7,970 nucleotides of DNA from NCBI GenBank assembly GCA_902767145.1, contig CACXGG010000249.1:1-7970 (forward strand), in the 5' to 3' direction. The position numbers and the translations under genes were made by a program. Numbering within the stretch: the stretch's first letter is position 1; every line of letters starts with the position of its first letter. Under the pieces are notes generated by a model, which was given only the letters and a program-made list of their open reading frames with translations, did not search any database and was not told the origin of the DNA. Source of the stretch: Oscillospiraceae bacterium (GTDB taxonomy: Bacteria > Bacillota > Clostridia > Saccharofermentanales > Saccharofermentanaceae). Below, in pieces: positions 1 through 5,831 of the stretch.

Positions 1-384
1 AAAGATATCCCCTATCCCCTTGAGATCCACGGTGGTCATGCAGGAGGATCTTCTCTTTGAAGTGAGTATCCCCTGCTTTATGCCCAGGTCCTTTAAATAC
101 AGGAGGTCCTCTTTGACCCCATCGAAAAGGTCGATGGCATCCTCCCTTAGCATCTTCTCATTATGTTCCAGGTAAGCATCCGTCAGGATCTTCATCATCT
201 CTTCACCGTGCATGGCGAAGGTATCCTCCAGGGGCCTTCCGATAAAGCGCATAAAGTCATCATCGGTCCTTTCACAGTGGCCGAAGACACTTTCATAAGC
301 AAGATGGAAACACTTTAATATTACGGGGATAGAGTCTGCCAGGGTTCCGTCGAAATCATAAAAGACGGCATCAAACCTGCTCAT
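1..384 (-). CDS. HAD-superfamily hydrolase (phosphoglycolate phosphatase/PpaX-like), C-terminus cut by window edge
   Basis: Seen: a minus-strand frame opens with ATG at 382-384 and stays open to base 1, giving 128 residues; the 3' part lies outside the window. The N-terminus reads MSRFDAVFYDFDGTLADS, which holds HAD motif I (DxDGT) with the predicted nucleophile Asp10 and general acid Asp12. Residues about 18-90 are a helical cap of the HAD subfamily IA size. GILTSK at 105-110 fits motif II (Thr108 or Ser109). Motifs III and IV are missing only because of the edge. Family knowledge: such enzymes are Mg2+-dependent cytosolic phosphatases acting on small phosphoesters such as phosphoglycolate or on pyrophosphate (PpaX). 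The substrate cannot be read from the sequence. The start overlaps the upstream CNNM gene by 14 nt, and AGGA at 393-396, 8 nt before the ATG, is its ribosome binding site, so translation is probably coupled. It is likely the last or near-last gene of the gat transcript. Confidence 0.9.
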   Translation of the reverse strand, partial: MSRFDAVFYDFDGTLADSIPVILKCFHLAYESVFGHCERTDDDFMRFIGRPLEDTFAMHGEEMMKILTDAYLEHNEKMLREDAIDLFDGVKEDLLYLKDLGIKQGILTSKRRSSCMTTVDLKGIGDIF

Positions 385-1708
385 CGCTCTTTTCCTTTTC
401 CTCTTTTGACTCTTCCGTCTCCACGGGCATAACGTGGATCAGTACTCTGGAGATCCACCTCTCCTGGACGTGGAGCACCTTGATGCTCAGGTTCTTATAT
501 GTGACCACAGGATGCTCCCTCTCCTCGGGGACCCTGTCCAGGAGCTGGATGACCAGTCCTGCGATGGTGTCGTATTCCTCATCGTCCAGTTCCATATCGA
601 GAACATCTTCCAGGTCAGAGAGGGTCATGTCGCCGGCCACGATGTAGTCGCCGTTACTGAGCTTTATGAGCTCCTGCTCCTCATCGTCGAACTCATCGGT
701 GATATTACCCACAAGCTCCTCCAGCATATCCTCTATGGTACAGATACCCATGGTGCCGCCGTACTCGTCAAGTATGACCGCCAGCTGCATACCGCAGGTC
801 TTCATCTCAGCGAAAAGGGATGAGATCTTCCTTGTCTCATGCACGAAAAGGGGCTCCCTCATAAGAGAGGAAAGGGAAAAAGAATCCTCCCTCTGTCCCA
901 GCAGGTCCTTGATGTGAAGGATGCCTACTATATCATCGATAGTATCCTTATATATAGGGATCCTGGTATATCTCTCCTCCTTGGCCACCCTCATGACCTC
1001 ATCAAAAGATGCGTCGATGGGAAGGGATATGATCTTCTTTCTGTGGGTCATGATCTCGGCGACTTCCTTGTCGTTGAACTCGAAGACGTTCTCGATCATC
1101 TCCTTTTCTTCCTCTTCTATGTTTCCGCTCTCAGATCCCACATCCACCATCATCCTGATCTCCTCCTCGGTGACCTTCTTGTCGTGGTCCTCGGGGTCGA
1201 TCTTAAAGAGCCTTAAGATGGCATTGGTGGAAAGGGTCAGGAACTTTACGAAGGGTCTGGTAAAAAGACCGAAGCCCTTTACGAGTCCTGCGGAAAGGAA
1301 GGCCCACTTCTCGGGATACTTCTGGGCTACTCTCTTGGGGACCAGCTCTCCCAGTACAAGGGAGAAGTAGGAGAGGATAATGGTGATGACTACGGTACAG
1401 AGAGGTTCCAGCCAGGCCTTTGTTCCCTCGGGATCGAAAAGGCCTGCTGCCCTTCCGGCAAAATTACTGGCAGCGAAAGCCGATGACAGGAATCCTGCCA
1501 GGGTAACGCCTACCTGTATGGTTGCCAGGAATGTTCCGGGGTTGTCCAGAAAGCCCAGTACCTTCTTTGAATTCTTGTCGCCGTCTTCAGCCTGTTTCCT
1601 TATCTTGGCGTCGTTTAGGGTGATGACTGCCATTTCCGTTCCCGAGAAAAATGCATTTACGAGAACGAAGAAGAGTACTACCAGAAGATCGATAACGGTC
1701 TTGACCAT
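371..1708 (-). CDS. CNNM/CorC (HlyC)-family membrane protein with CBS pair; probable Mg2+/divalent cation transporter
   Basis: Full-length, 445 residues, the normal size of the family. Domains in order: a DUF21/CNNM membrane domain at about 1-175 with hydrophobic segments near 5-25, 60-82, 102-123 and 135-155, including NAFFSGTEMA (18-27) and the conserved LGELVPKR (119-126); a CBS pair at about 215-335, with YTRIPIY (247-253) and GILHIKDLL (262-270); the signature DEYGGTMGICTIEDMLEE (314-331); and a CorC_HlyC C-terminal domain at about 347-427. The last 15 residues are a Glu/Lys-rich tail. Family knowledge: bacterial CNNM proteins move or sense Mg2+, and their CBS domains bind ATP; the old name 'hemolysin' is not evidence of toxin activity. 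The start is secure because an in-frame TAA sits two codons upstream (1715-1717) and the next Met is residue 26. The nearest Shine-Dalgarno, GAGG at 1725-1728, is 16 nt away, so translation may rely on coupling to gatB, which ends 13 nt upstream. Confidence 0.94.
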   Translation of the reverse strand: MVKTVIDLLVVLFFVLVNAFFSGTEMAVITLNDAKIRKQAEDGDKNSKKVLGFLDNPGTFLATIQVGVTLAGFLSSAFAASNFAGRAAGLFDPEGTKAWLEPLCTVVITIILSYFSLVLGELVPKRVAQKYPEKWAFLSAGLVKGFGLFTRPFVKFLTLSTNAILRLFKIDPEDHDKKVTEEEIRMMVDVGSESGNIEEEEKEMIENVFEFNDKEVAEIMTHRKKIISLPIDASFDEVMRVAKEERYTRIPIYKDTIDDIVGILHIKDLLGQREDSFSLSSLMREPLFVHETRKISSLFAEMKTCGMQLAVILDEYGGTMGICTIEDMLEELVGNITDEFDDEEQELIKLSNGDYIVAGDMTLSDLEDVLDMELDDEEYDTIAGLVIQLLDRVPEEREHPVVTYKNLSIKVLHVQERWISRVLIHVMPVETEESKEEKEKSDEQV

Positions 1709-1721
1709 ATAGTTTTAATTA

Positions 1722-3161
1722 TTACCTCATCTCATCCAGGAGCTTCTGGAGGGTCGCCCTTACTGCCTGGGGATCGGCCTTGCCCTTAAGGCTCCTCATG
1801 GACTGTCCGATCAGGAACTGGAAGTTCTTCTCGTTTCCTGCCAGATACTCGCCCACGGCTTTGGTGTTGTTTTCGAGAACCTCTTTGATGACAGGCTCGA
1901 TAGCTGAAAGATCAGATACCTGTGCAAGTCCGTTCTCCTTAACATATTCCTCCGGGATAACATTCTCCTCAACTACCTTGGCGAGGACCTGCTTACCCGT
2001 CTTTCTGTTTATCTTGTTGTCATTTACCAGCTTGATGACCTCACCCACGGACTCTGTCCTGAAGTCGATCTCCTCCATGGGCTTACCAGTATCATTGAAG
2101 ATCTTGAGAAGGTCCGTAAGGATCCAGTTGGAGGCATCCTTGGGATTTCCGCAGATCTCAGATGTCTTCTCGAAGATCTTAACGAGAGTGGTGGATCCGG
2201 TGATGATGTCAGCATCATACTCGGGAAGGCCAAGCTCGGACATATAGCGCTCTTTCTTCTGATCGGCGAGCTCAGGCATATTGTCCTTTACTTCCTGAAG
2301 ATATTCCTCGCTTATGACGATGGGCATAAGGTCAGGCTCAGGGAAATACTTGTAGTCCTGGGCATTCTCCTTGGACCTCATGGTATATGTCATTTCCTTC
2401 TCGTCGTCCCAGCGGCGTGTCTCCTGTGTGATGGTTCCGCCGGCCTCGATAACGTCGATCTGTCTCTCCCTCTCATACTCGATAGCTCTTGCGATGGCCT
2501 TGAGGGAAGCGATATTCTTCATCTCTGTCCTGGTACCGAACTCCTTCTGGCCCACGGGCCTTACAGAGAGGTTGACGTCAGCTCTCATGGAGCCCTCCTG
2601 CATCTTACAGTCAGATACTCCGAGATACTGAAGTGTATCCCTGATCTTCTCCAGATAAGCTGTAACCTCCTCTGCACTCCTGAAGTCAGGCTCGGAAACG
2701 ATCTCGATAAGAGGTACGCCGCATCTGTTGTAGTCCACCATGGTCTTCTCCGTGAAGGGATCGTGGACAAGCTTGCCTGCATCCTCCTCCATATGGATCT
2801 CATGGATCCCGATATACTTCGTACCCTCTGAAGTCTTGATCTCCACCTTGCCGTTCCTGCAGATGGGGAAATAGAGCTGTGATACCTGATATGCCTTGGG
2901 CAGATCGGGATAGAAGTAGTTCTTTCTGTCGAACTTGTTATTTCTGGTGATCTCACAGTTAAGTGCTGTTCCGGCCTTTACCGCAAACTCCACCACGCTC
3001 TTGTTCAGGGTGGGGAGCGTTCCGGGCATACCGGAGCAGATCTCACATACATGGGTGTTGGGATCTCCGCCGAACCTGGTGGAACATCCGCAGAATATCT
3101 TTGACTTTGTGGAAAGCTCGCAATGGACCTCGAGTCCGATTACCATCTCAAATTCAGCCAT
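1722..3161 (-). CDS. gatB: Aspartyl/glutamyl-tRNA(Asn/Gln) amidotransferase subunit B
   Basis: GatB, 479 residues, the usual length. It is the kinase/transamidase subunit of cytosolic GatCAB: it activates the side-chain carboxylate of Glu-tRNA(Gln) or Asp-tRNA(Asn) with ATP and receives ammonia tunnelled from GatA. Seen: the N-terminal signature VIGLEVHCEL (7-16), with E11 and H13 as probable Mg2+ site residues; a zinc knuckle C24-x-C26 and C39-x2-C42; HEIHMEEDAGK (120-130, E125 metal ligand by family analogy); DYNRCGVPLIEIVSEPD (143-159); SMRADVNLSVRP (191-202); TEMKNIASLKAI (212-223); and KYFPEPDLMP (271-280). A helical domain and a YqeY-like tail for tRNA binding follow to 479. The start is ATG 3161, because MAEFEMVIGLEVH is the family N-terminus and AGGAGG lies 10 nt upstream. 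A further in-frame ATG at 3197 lies inside gatA and lacks family support. The start comes 1 nt after the gatA stop. Confidence 0.98.
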   Translation of the reverse strand: MAEFEMVIGLEVHCELSTKSKIFCGCSTRFGGDPNTHVCEICSGMPGTLPTLNKSVVEFAVKAGTALNCEITRNNKFDRKNYFYPDLPKAYQVSQLYFPICRNGKVEIKTSEGTKYIGIHEIHMEEDAGKLVHDPFTEKTMVDYNRCGVPLIEIVSEPDFRSAEEVTAYLEKIRDTLQYLGVSDCKMQEGSMRADVNLSVRPVGQKEFGTRTEMKNIASLKAIARAIEYERERQIDVIEAGGTITQETRRWDDEKEMTYTMRSKENAQDYKYFPEPDLMPIVISEEYLQEVKDNMPELADQKKERYMSELGLPEYDADIITGSTTLVKIFEKTSEICGNPKDASNWILTDLLKIFNDTGKPMEEIDFRTESVGEVIKLVNDNKINRKTGKQVLAKVVEENVIPEEYVKENGLAQVSDLSAIEPVIKEVLENNTKAVGEYLAGNEKNFQFLIGQSMRSLKGKADPQAVRATLQKLLDEMR

Positions 3162-3162
3162 A

Positions 3163-4626
3163 TCAGAAAGCCCTCCTTGTGTGATGATCCGTCTCACGCT
3201 GGTAAGCGGCGGCTACAGAACAGAGAAGCTCCTCTGAATAGTGCTTTCCGATGATCTGCATGCCCACGGGAAGTCCCTGACTGTCTGTTCCGCAGGGGAT
3301 GGATATCGCAGGAAGTCCCACGATATTGATGAGTACCGTACAGATATCTCCAAGATACATCTTAAGAGGATCTGAAAGGCTCTCTCCCGCCTTCAGGGCG
3401 GTAGTGGGAGCAACGGGTCCGATGACCACGTCATATCTCTCAAAGGCCTTGTCGAAGGCATCCTTTATAAGAGCCTTGGCACGGAGGGCCTTGTTGTAGT
3501 AAGCGTCGTAATAACCGGAGGAAAGAACGAAGTTTCCAAGCATGATCCTTCTCTTTACCTCCATTCCGAATCCTTCGGACCTGGATCTGATATAGAGCTC
3601 CATCAGGTCGTCTACGCCCTCGGGGGAATAACCGTACTTGATGCCGTCATATCTGGAAAGATTTGAGCAGGCCTCGGCGCAGGCGATGATGTAGTAGGTG
3701 GGGATGGCATAATCCATGATGGGCATGGGGAATGTCTTCACCTCGGCACCCTTGCTCTCCAGGAGCCTTACAGCCTCCACTACCTTGTCCCTTACGTCCT
3801 TGTCGATACCTTCACCGAAATACTGCTCGGGAAGTCCGATCTTAAGGCCCTTCACATCGAAGTTCCTGACCTTTTCGATATCGATAAGCTCCGTCTTTGT
3901 AGATGTCTGGTCCTTTTCGTCCAGTCCGCAGATAAGGTTGAACATGTAAGCCACGTCCACCACGTCCCTGCCGATGGGTCCGATCTGGTCAAGGGATGAA
4001 GCAAAGGCAACGAGTCCGTATCTGGAAACTGTTCCATATGTAGGCTTAAGACCCGTAACACCGCAGAAGGATGCGGGCTGTCTTATGGATCCGCCTGTAT
4101 CGGAACCCAGGGAGATAAGGGCATGGTCGCAGGCAACAGCTGCTGCAGATCCGCCTGAGGATCCGCCGGGCACCCTGTTCTCGCCCCAGGGATTGAGGGT
4201 AGGTCCGAAGAAGCTGGTCTCGGTGGTGGAACCCATGGCAAACTCGTCCATGTTGGTCTTACCGATGATGACCATACCCTCGGCCTTGATCTTCTTTATT
4301 ACGGTTGCATCGTAGGGAGGGACGAAATTGCCCAGCATCTTCGATGCACAGGTGGTCTTCATTCCCTTTGTGCAGATATTGTCCTTGATGGCGATGGGAA
4401 CGCCTGCCAGCTTTCCGGTGAGCTTGCCTTCAGCTATGAGCCTGTCGGCTTCCTCTGCCTGTGCCACTGCATCATCTGCTATGGTTATGAAGCAGTTATA
4501 CTTTCCGTTCTCGCTTTCGATCTTCTCCAGGAAAGCCTTTGTGATCTCCACGGATGTGAGCTCTCCGGATCTTATCTTCTCTCCGGCCTCAAGAGCCGAA
4601 AGCCTTGTTATCTCTTCTGTCGTCAT
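3163..4626 (-). CDS. gatA: Aspartyl/glutamyl-tRNA(Asn/Gln) amidotransferase subunit A (glutaminase)
   Basis: GatA, 487 residues, full length. It hydrolyses glutamine (or asparagine) and feeds ammonia to GatB in the GatCAB complex. Seen: an amidase-signature fold with the complete Ser-cisSer-Lys triad, K81 in PIAIKDN (78-83 region), cis-Ser S156 in VPGGSSGGSAAA (152-163) and nucleophile S180 in GSDTGGSIRQPA (174-185). The spacing between these residues equals that of the structurally known staphylococcal enzyme (K79, S154, S178 from memory). Further family blocks are GKTNMDEFAMGS (122-133) and GLKPTYGTVSRYGL (192-205). The start ATG 4626 has GGAG at 4633-4636, 6 nt upstream, within the 3' end of gatC. 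The stop lies 1 nt before gatB, whose ribosome binding site is inside the last gatA codons. Nothing is truncated or unusual. Confidence 0.98.
   Translation of the reverse strand: MTTEEITRLSALEAGEKIRSGELTSVEITKAFLEKIESENGKYNCFITIADDAVAQAEEADRLIAEGKLTGKLAGVPIAIKDNICTKGMKTTCASKMLGNFVPPYDATVIKKIKAEGMVIIGKTNMDEFAMGSTTETSFFGPTLNPWGENRVPGGSSGGSAAAVACDHALISLGSDTGGSIRQPASFCGVTGLKPTYGTVSRYGLVAFASSLDQIGPIGRDVVDVAYMFNLICGLDEKDQTSTKTELIDIEKVRNFDVKGLKIGLPEQYFGEGIDKDVRDKVVEAVRLLESKGAEVKTFPMPIMDYAIPTYYIIACAEACSNLSRYDGIKYGYSPEGVDDLMELYIRSRSEGFGMEVKRRIMLGNFVLSSGYYDAYYNKALRAKALIKDAFDKAFERYDVVIGPVAPTTALKAGESLSDPLKMYLGDICTVLINIVGLPAISIPCGTDSQGLPVGMQIIGKHYSEELLCSVAAAYQRETDHHTRRAF
3172..3177 (-). promoter_or_regulatory. 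Shine-Dalgarno AGGAGG that fixes the gatB start
   Basis: On the minus strand AGGAGG is followed by 10 nt and ATG (3161-3159). It lies in the last codons of gatA, and the gatA TGA (3165-3163) comes between it and the gatB start. This supports the start at MAEFEM over the upstream in-frame ATG at 3197. The arrangement implies tight coupling between GatA and GatB synthesis. Confidence 0.85.
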
Positions 4627-4629
4627 ATA

Positions 4630-4917
4630 TTACTCCACTGTCTTGGGAACAAGGAATGTTCCGTCTTTACTCTCGGGTGCGTTGGAAAGGATATCCTCTC
4701 TCATGTCACCATTGGTGACTTCATCCTCCCTGAAGACATTCGTCCTTCCGAAGGCATGGCTCATGGGCTCGACGCCTTCAGTGTCGAGTTCGTTGAGCTT
4801 GTCGATATATCCAAGGATGGAACCGAGGTCTTTGGCAGTCTTTTCTTTCTCCTCGTCGCTCAATCTGATGCGGCCGAGCTGTTCAAGGTAATCAACCAGT
4901 TCGTTAGTAATCTCCAT
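4630..4917 (-). CDS. gatC: Aspartyl/glutamyl-tRNA(Asn/Gln) amidotransferase subunit C
   Basis: GatC, 95 residues, the usual size. It is the small belt-like subunit that wraps around the GatA-GatB interface and stabilises GatA. Seen: an N-terminal helical hairpin, VDYLEQLGRIRLSDEEKE (8-25) with the typical L-x-R-I-x-L-S/T core, then LGSILGYIDKLNELDTEGV (31-49), followed by EPMSHAFGRTNVFREDEV (50-67), the segment that lies on GatA, and the C-terminal FLVPKTVE block common in GatC. It is the first gene of the cluster; gatA follows after 3 nt. AAGGAG at 4925-4930 lies 7 nt before the ATG, with a promoter just upstream. Together with gatA and gatB this makes the complete amidotransferase, so the organism is expected to make Gln-tRNA and/or Asn-tRNA by the indirect route. 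Confidence 0.96.
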   Translation of the reverse strand: MEITNELVDYLEQLGRIRLSDEEKEKTAKDLGSILGYIDKLNELDTEGVEPMSHAFGRTNVFREDEVTNGDMREDILSNAPESKDGTFLVPKTVE

Positions 4918-4946
4918 CTTTTTTCTCCTTATATCTTAACCTTTGA

Positions 4947-4975
4947 ATTTTATCATGCAAAAAAGACTTAGTAAA
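4947..4975 (-). promoter_or_regulatory. Probable sigma-A-type promoter of the gatCAB cluster
   Basis: Reading the minus strand, TTTACT (4975-4970, -35-like, 4 of 6 to TTGACA) is followed by a 17-nt spacer and TAAAAT (4952-4947, -10, 5 of 6 to TATAAT). Transcription would start near 4940, about 23 nt before the gatC ATG, with AAGGAG (4925-4930) in the short leader. No leader structure, T-box or riboswitch fits in this space, so amino-acid-dependent attenuation is unlikely here. The promoter is predicted from sequence only. Confidence 0.65.
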
Positions 4976-4978
4976 TGT

Positions 4979-4984
4979 GATAAT
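4979..4984 (+). promoter_or_regulatory. Probable extended -10 box for the D,D-carboxypeptidase gene
   Basis: GATAAT (5 of 6 to TATAAT) is preceded directly by TGT (4976-4978), making a TGn extended -10. No good -35 is seen: at 17-nt spacing there is TGCAAA (4956-4961), a poor match. The start point would fall near 4990-4993, at or just before the ATG at 4993. The box overlaps the upstream edge of the divergent gat promoter. Alternatively, TAATAT (4981-4986) could be the -10. Confidence 0.45.
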
Positions 4985-4992
4985 ATCTTTCC

Positions 4993-5829
4993 ATGAAAGC
5001 AAAAAAGGAACTTCTCATCCCCCTTTCGGCCGTGCTCGCGGCCATGGCAGTCACCCTGATCATATTCGCTCTCTACAGGGAGGGCGTCATCACCCCGCTG
5101 ACCTTTAAGCGCCCGAAGGAACTGACAAAGACAGACGTCGGAGAGACCATCCCCTACGAACCTGAGGAATATTGCGAAAACCTCCTTCTCGTAAACGCTG
5201 AATATACCATCGGGGAGGACTTCGCTCCCCATGTGGAATACTACAAGGATACGGACGTTCTCATGAACTCCTGTATCATAGACGACTACGCCCTCCTTTC
5301 CTCCTATATCCGGGAGACATACGGCCAGAAGTTCTGCGTATCCAGCAGCTACAGGACTTATGAGGACCAGCAGAGGGTCTATGACGAGGAAGGACCGGAT
5401 ATCGCAGCCCTTCCCGGCACCTCCGAGCACCAGACCGGCCTTGCCCTGGACGTATATGTACACCGTTTTTCCGGATTCGGCTTCATAGACTGCGAGGCGG
5501 GAAGATATGTGAACAACTACTGCCAGGAATATGGCTTCATCATCAGATATCCGGAGGGAGCCGAGGATATAACAGGTTTCTCCTATGAGCCCTGGCACAT
5601 AAGATATGTGGGACAGCCCCATGCGGAGATCATCGCAGAGCAGGGCATCACCCTGGAGGAATACTTCGACCTCTTTGAGATCGGACAGTGGTATGCCTAT
5701 GAAGACTATCTCATCTCAAGACAGGATGAGGATGAAATAACGATCCCCGCCTCCTGTGACGGGGACGGGGTCATCGTAAGTCCGGATAATACCGGTCATG
5801 TCTTTGTTACTATCGATCAGTCTTCCTGA
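4993..5829 (+). CDS. VanY-type D-alanyl-D-alanine carboxypeptidase (peptidase family M15), membrane-anchored
   Basis: 278 residues. Seen: a Lys-rich start (MKAKKE), one hydrophobic helix at about 8-27 with no clear signal peptidase site, so probably an N-terminal anchor, then an extracytoplasmic domain at about 50-225. Catalytic M15/VanY features are complete: SSSYRTYEDQQ (117-127), SEHQTGLALDV (144-154) with Zn ligands H146 and D153, and EPWHIRYVG (199-207) with catalytic base E199 and third Zn ligand H202. Family knowledge: these zinc enzymes remove the terminal D-Ala of peptidoglycan stem pentapeptides. There are no van resistance genes nearby, so a housekeeping role is more likely than glycopeptide resistance. 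About 48 residues (231-278) follow the core, possibly a small beta-rich extension. Start: an in-frame TAA at 4981-4983 limits it to ATG 4993. No Shine-Dalgarno precedes it, so a leaderless mRNA is plausible. The 3' end overlaps the convergent PrsA-like gene by 13 bp. Confidence 0.92.
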   Translation: MKAKKELLIPLSAVLAAMAVTLIIFALYREGVITPLTFKRPKELTKTDVGETIPYEPEEYCENLLLVNAEYTIGEDFAPHVEYYKDTDVLMNSCIIDDYALLSSYIRETYGQKFCVSSSYRTYEDQQRVYDEEGPDIAALPGTSEHQTGLALDVYVHRFSGFGFIDCEAGRYVNNYCQEYGFIIRYPEGAEDITGFSYEPWHIRYVGQPHAEIIAEQGITLEEYFDLFEIGQWYAYEDYLISRQDEDEITIPASCDGDGVIVSPDNTGHVFVTIDQSS

Positions 5830-5831
5830 TC
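5815..5831. repeat. Perfect inverted repeat across two convergent stop codons
   Basis: GATCAG (5815-5820), a 5-nt spacer (TCTTC), and CTGATC (5826-5831) form a perfect 6-bp stem. The right arm contains the plus-strand TGA (5827-5829) and the left arm the minus-strand TGA (5819-5817). Neither strand has a run of T directly after the hairpin, so it is not a canonical intrinsic terminator, but it is the only symmetric element between the two convergent genes. Confidence 0.6.

Noticed and set aside
371..1708. Hemolysin/toxin function for the CNNM protein
   Set aside because: The DUF21, CBS pair and CorC_HlyC layout marks a cation-transport family; the hemolysin label is historical.
434..1712. 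Several plus-strand open frames opposite the CNNM gene, up to 149 codons
   Set aside because: They lie antisense to a full-length conserved gene, have no recognisable domain or clear ribosome binding site, and read as reverse-complement shadows rich in Ser/Leu.
3162..3197. Upstream ATG at 3197 as the start of gatB
   Set aside because: It would add 12 residues inside the gatA coding region; the AGGAGG at 3172-3177 and the family N-terminus MAEFEMVIGLEVH both point to 3161.
4918..4946. A T-box or other riboswitch leader before gatC
   Set aside because: The predicted leader is only about 23 nt, too short for any such structure.
4936..5622. A 228-codon minus-strand open frame opposite the carboxypeptidase
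   Set aside because: The plus strand encodes complete M15 catalytic motifs. The antisense frame has no family features and would run across the divergent promoter region.
4993..5829. Glycopeptide resistance cluster (vanY)
   Set aside because: No vanH, vanA-type ligase, vanX or VanR/VanS two-component genes are present; a lone M15 carboxypeptidase is common in Firmicutes as a housekeeping enzyme.
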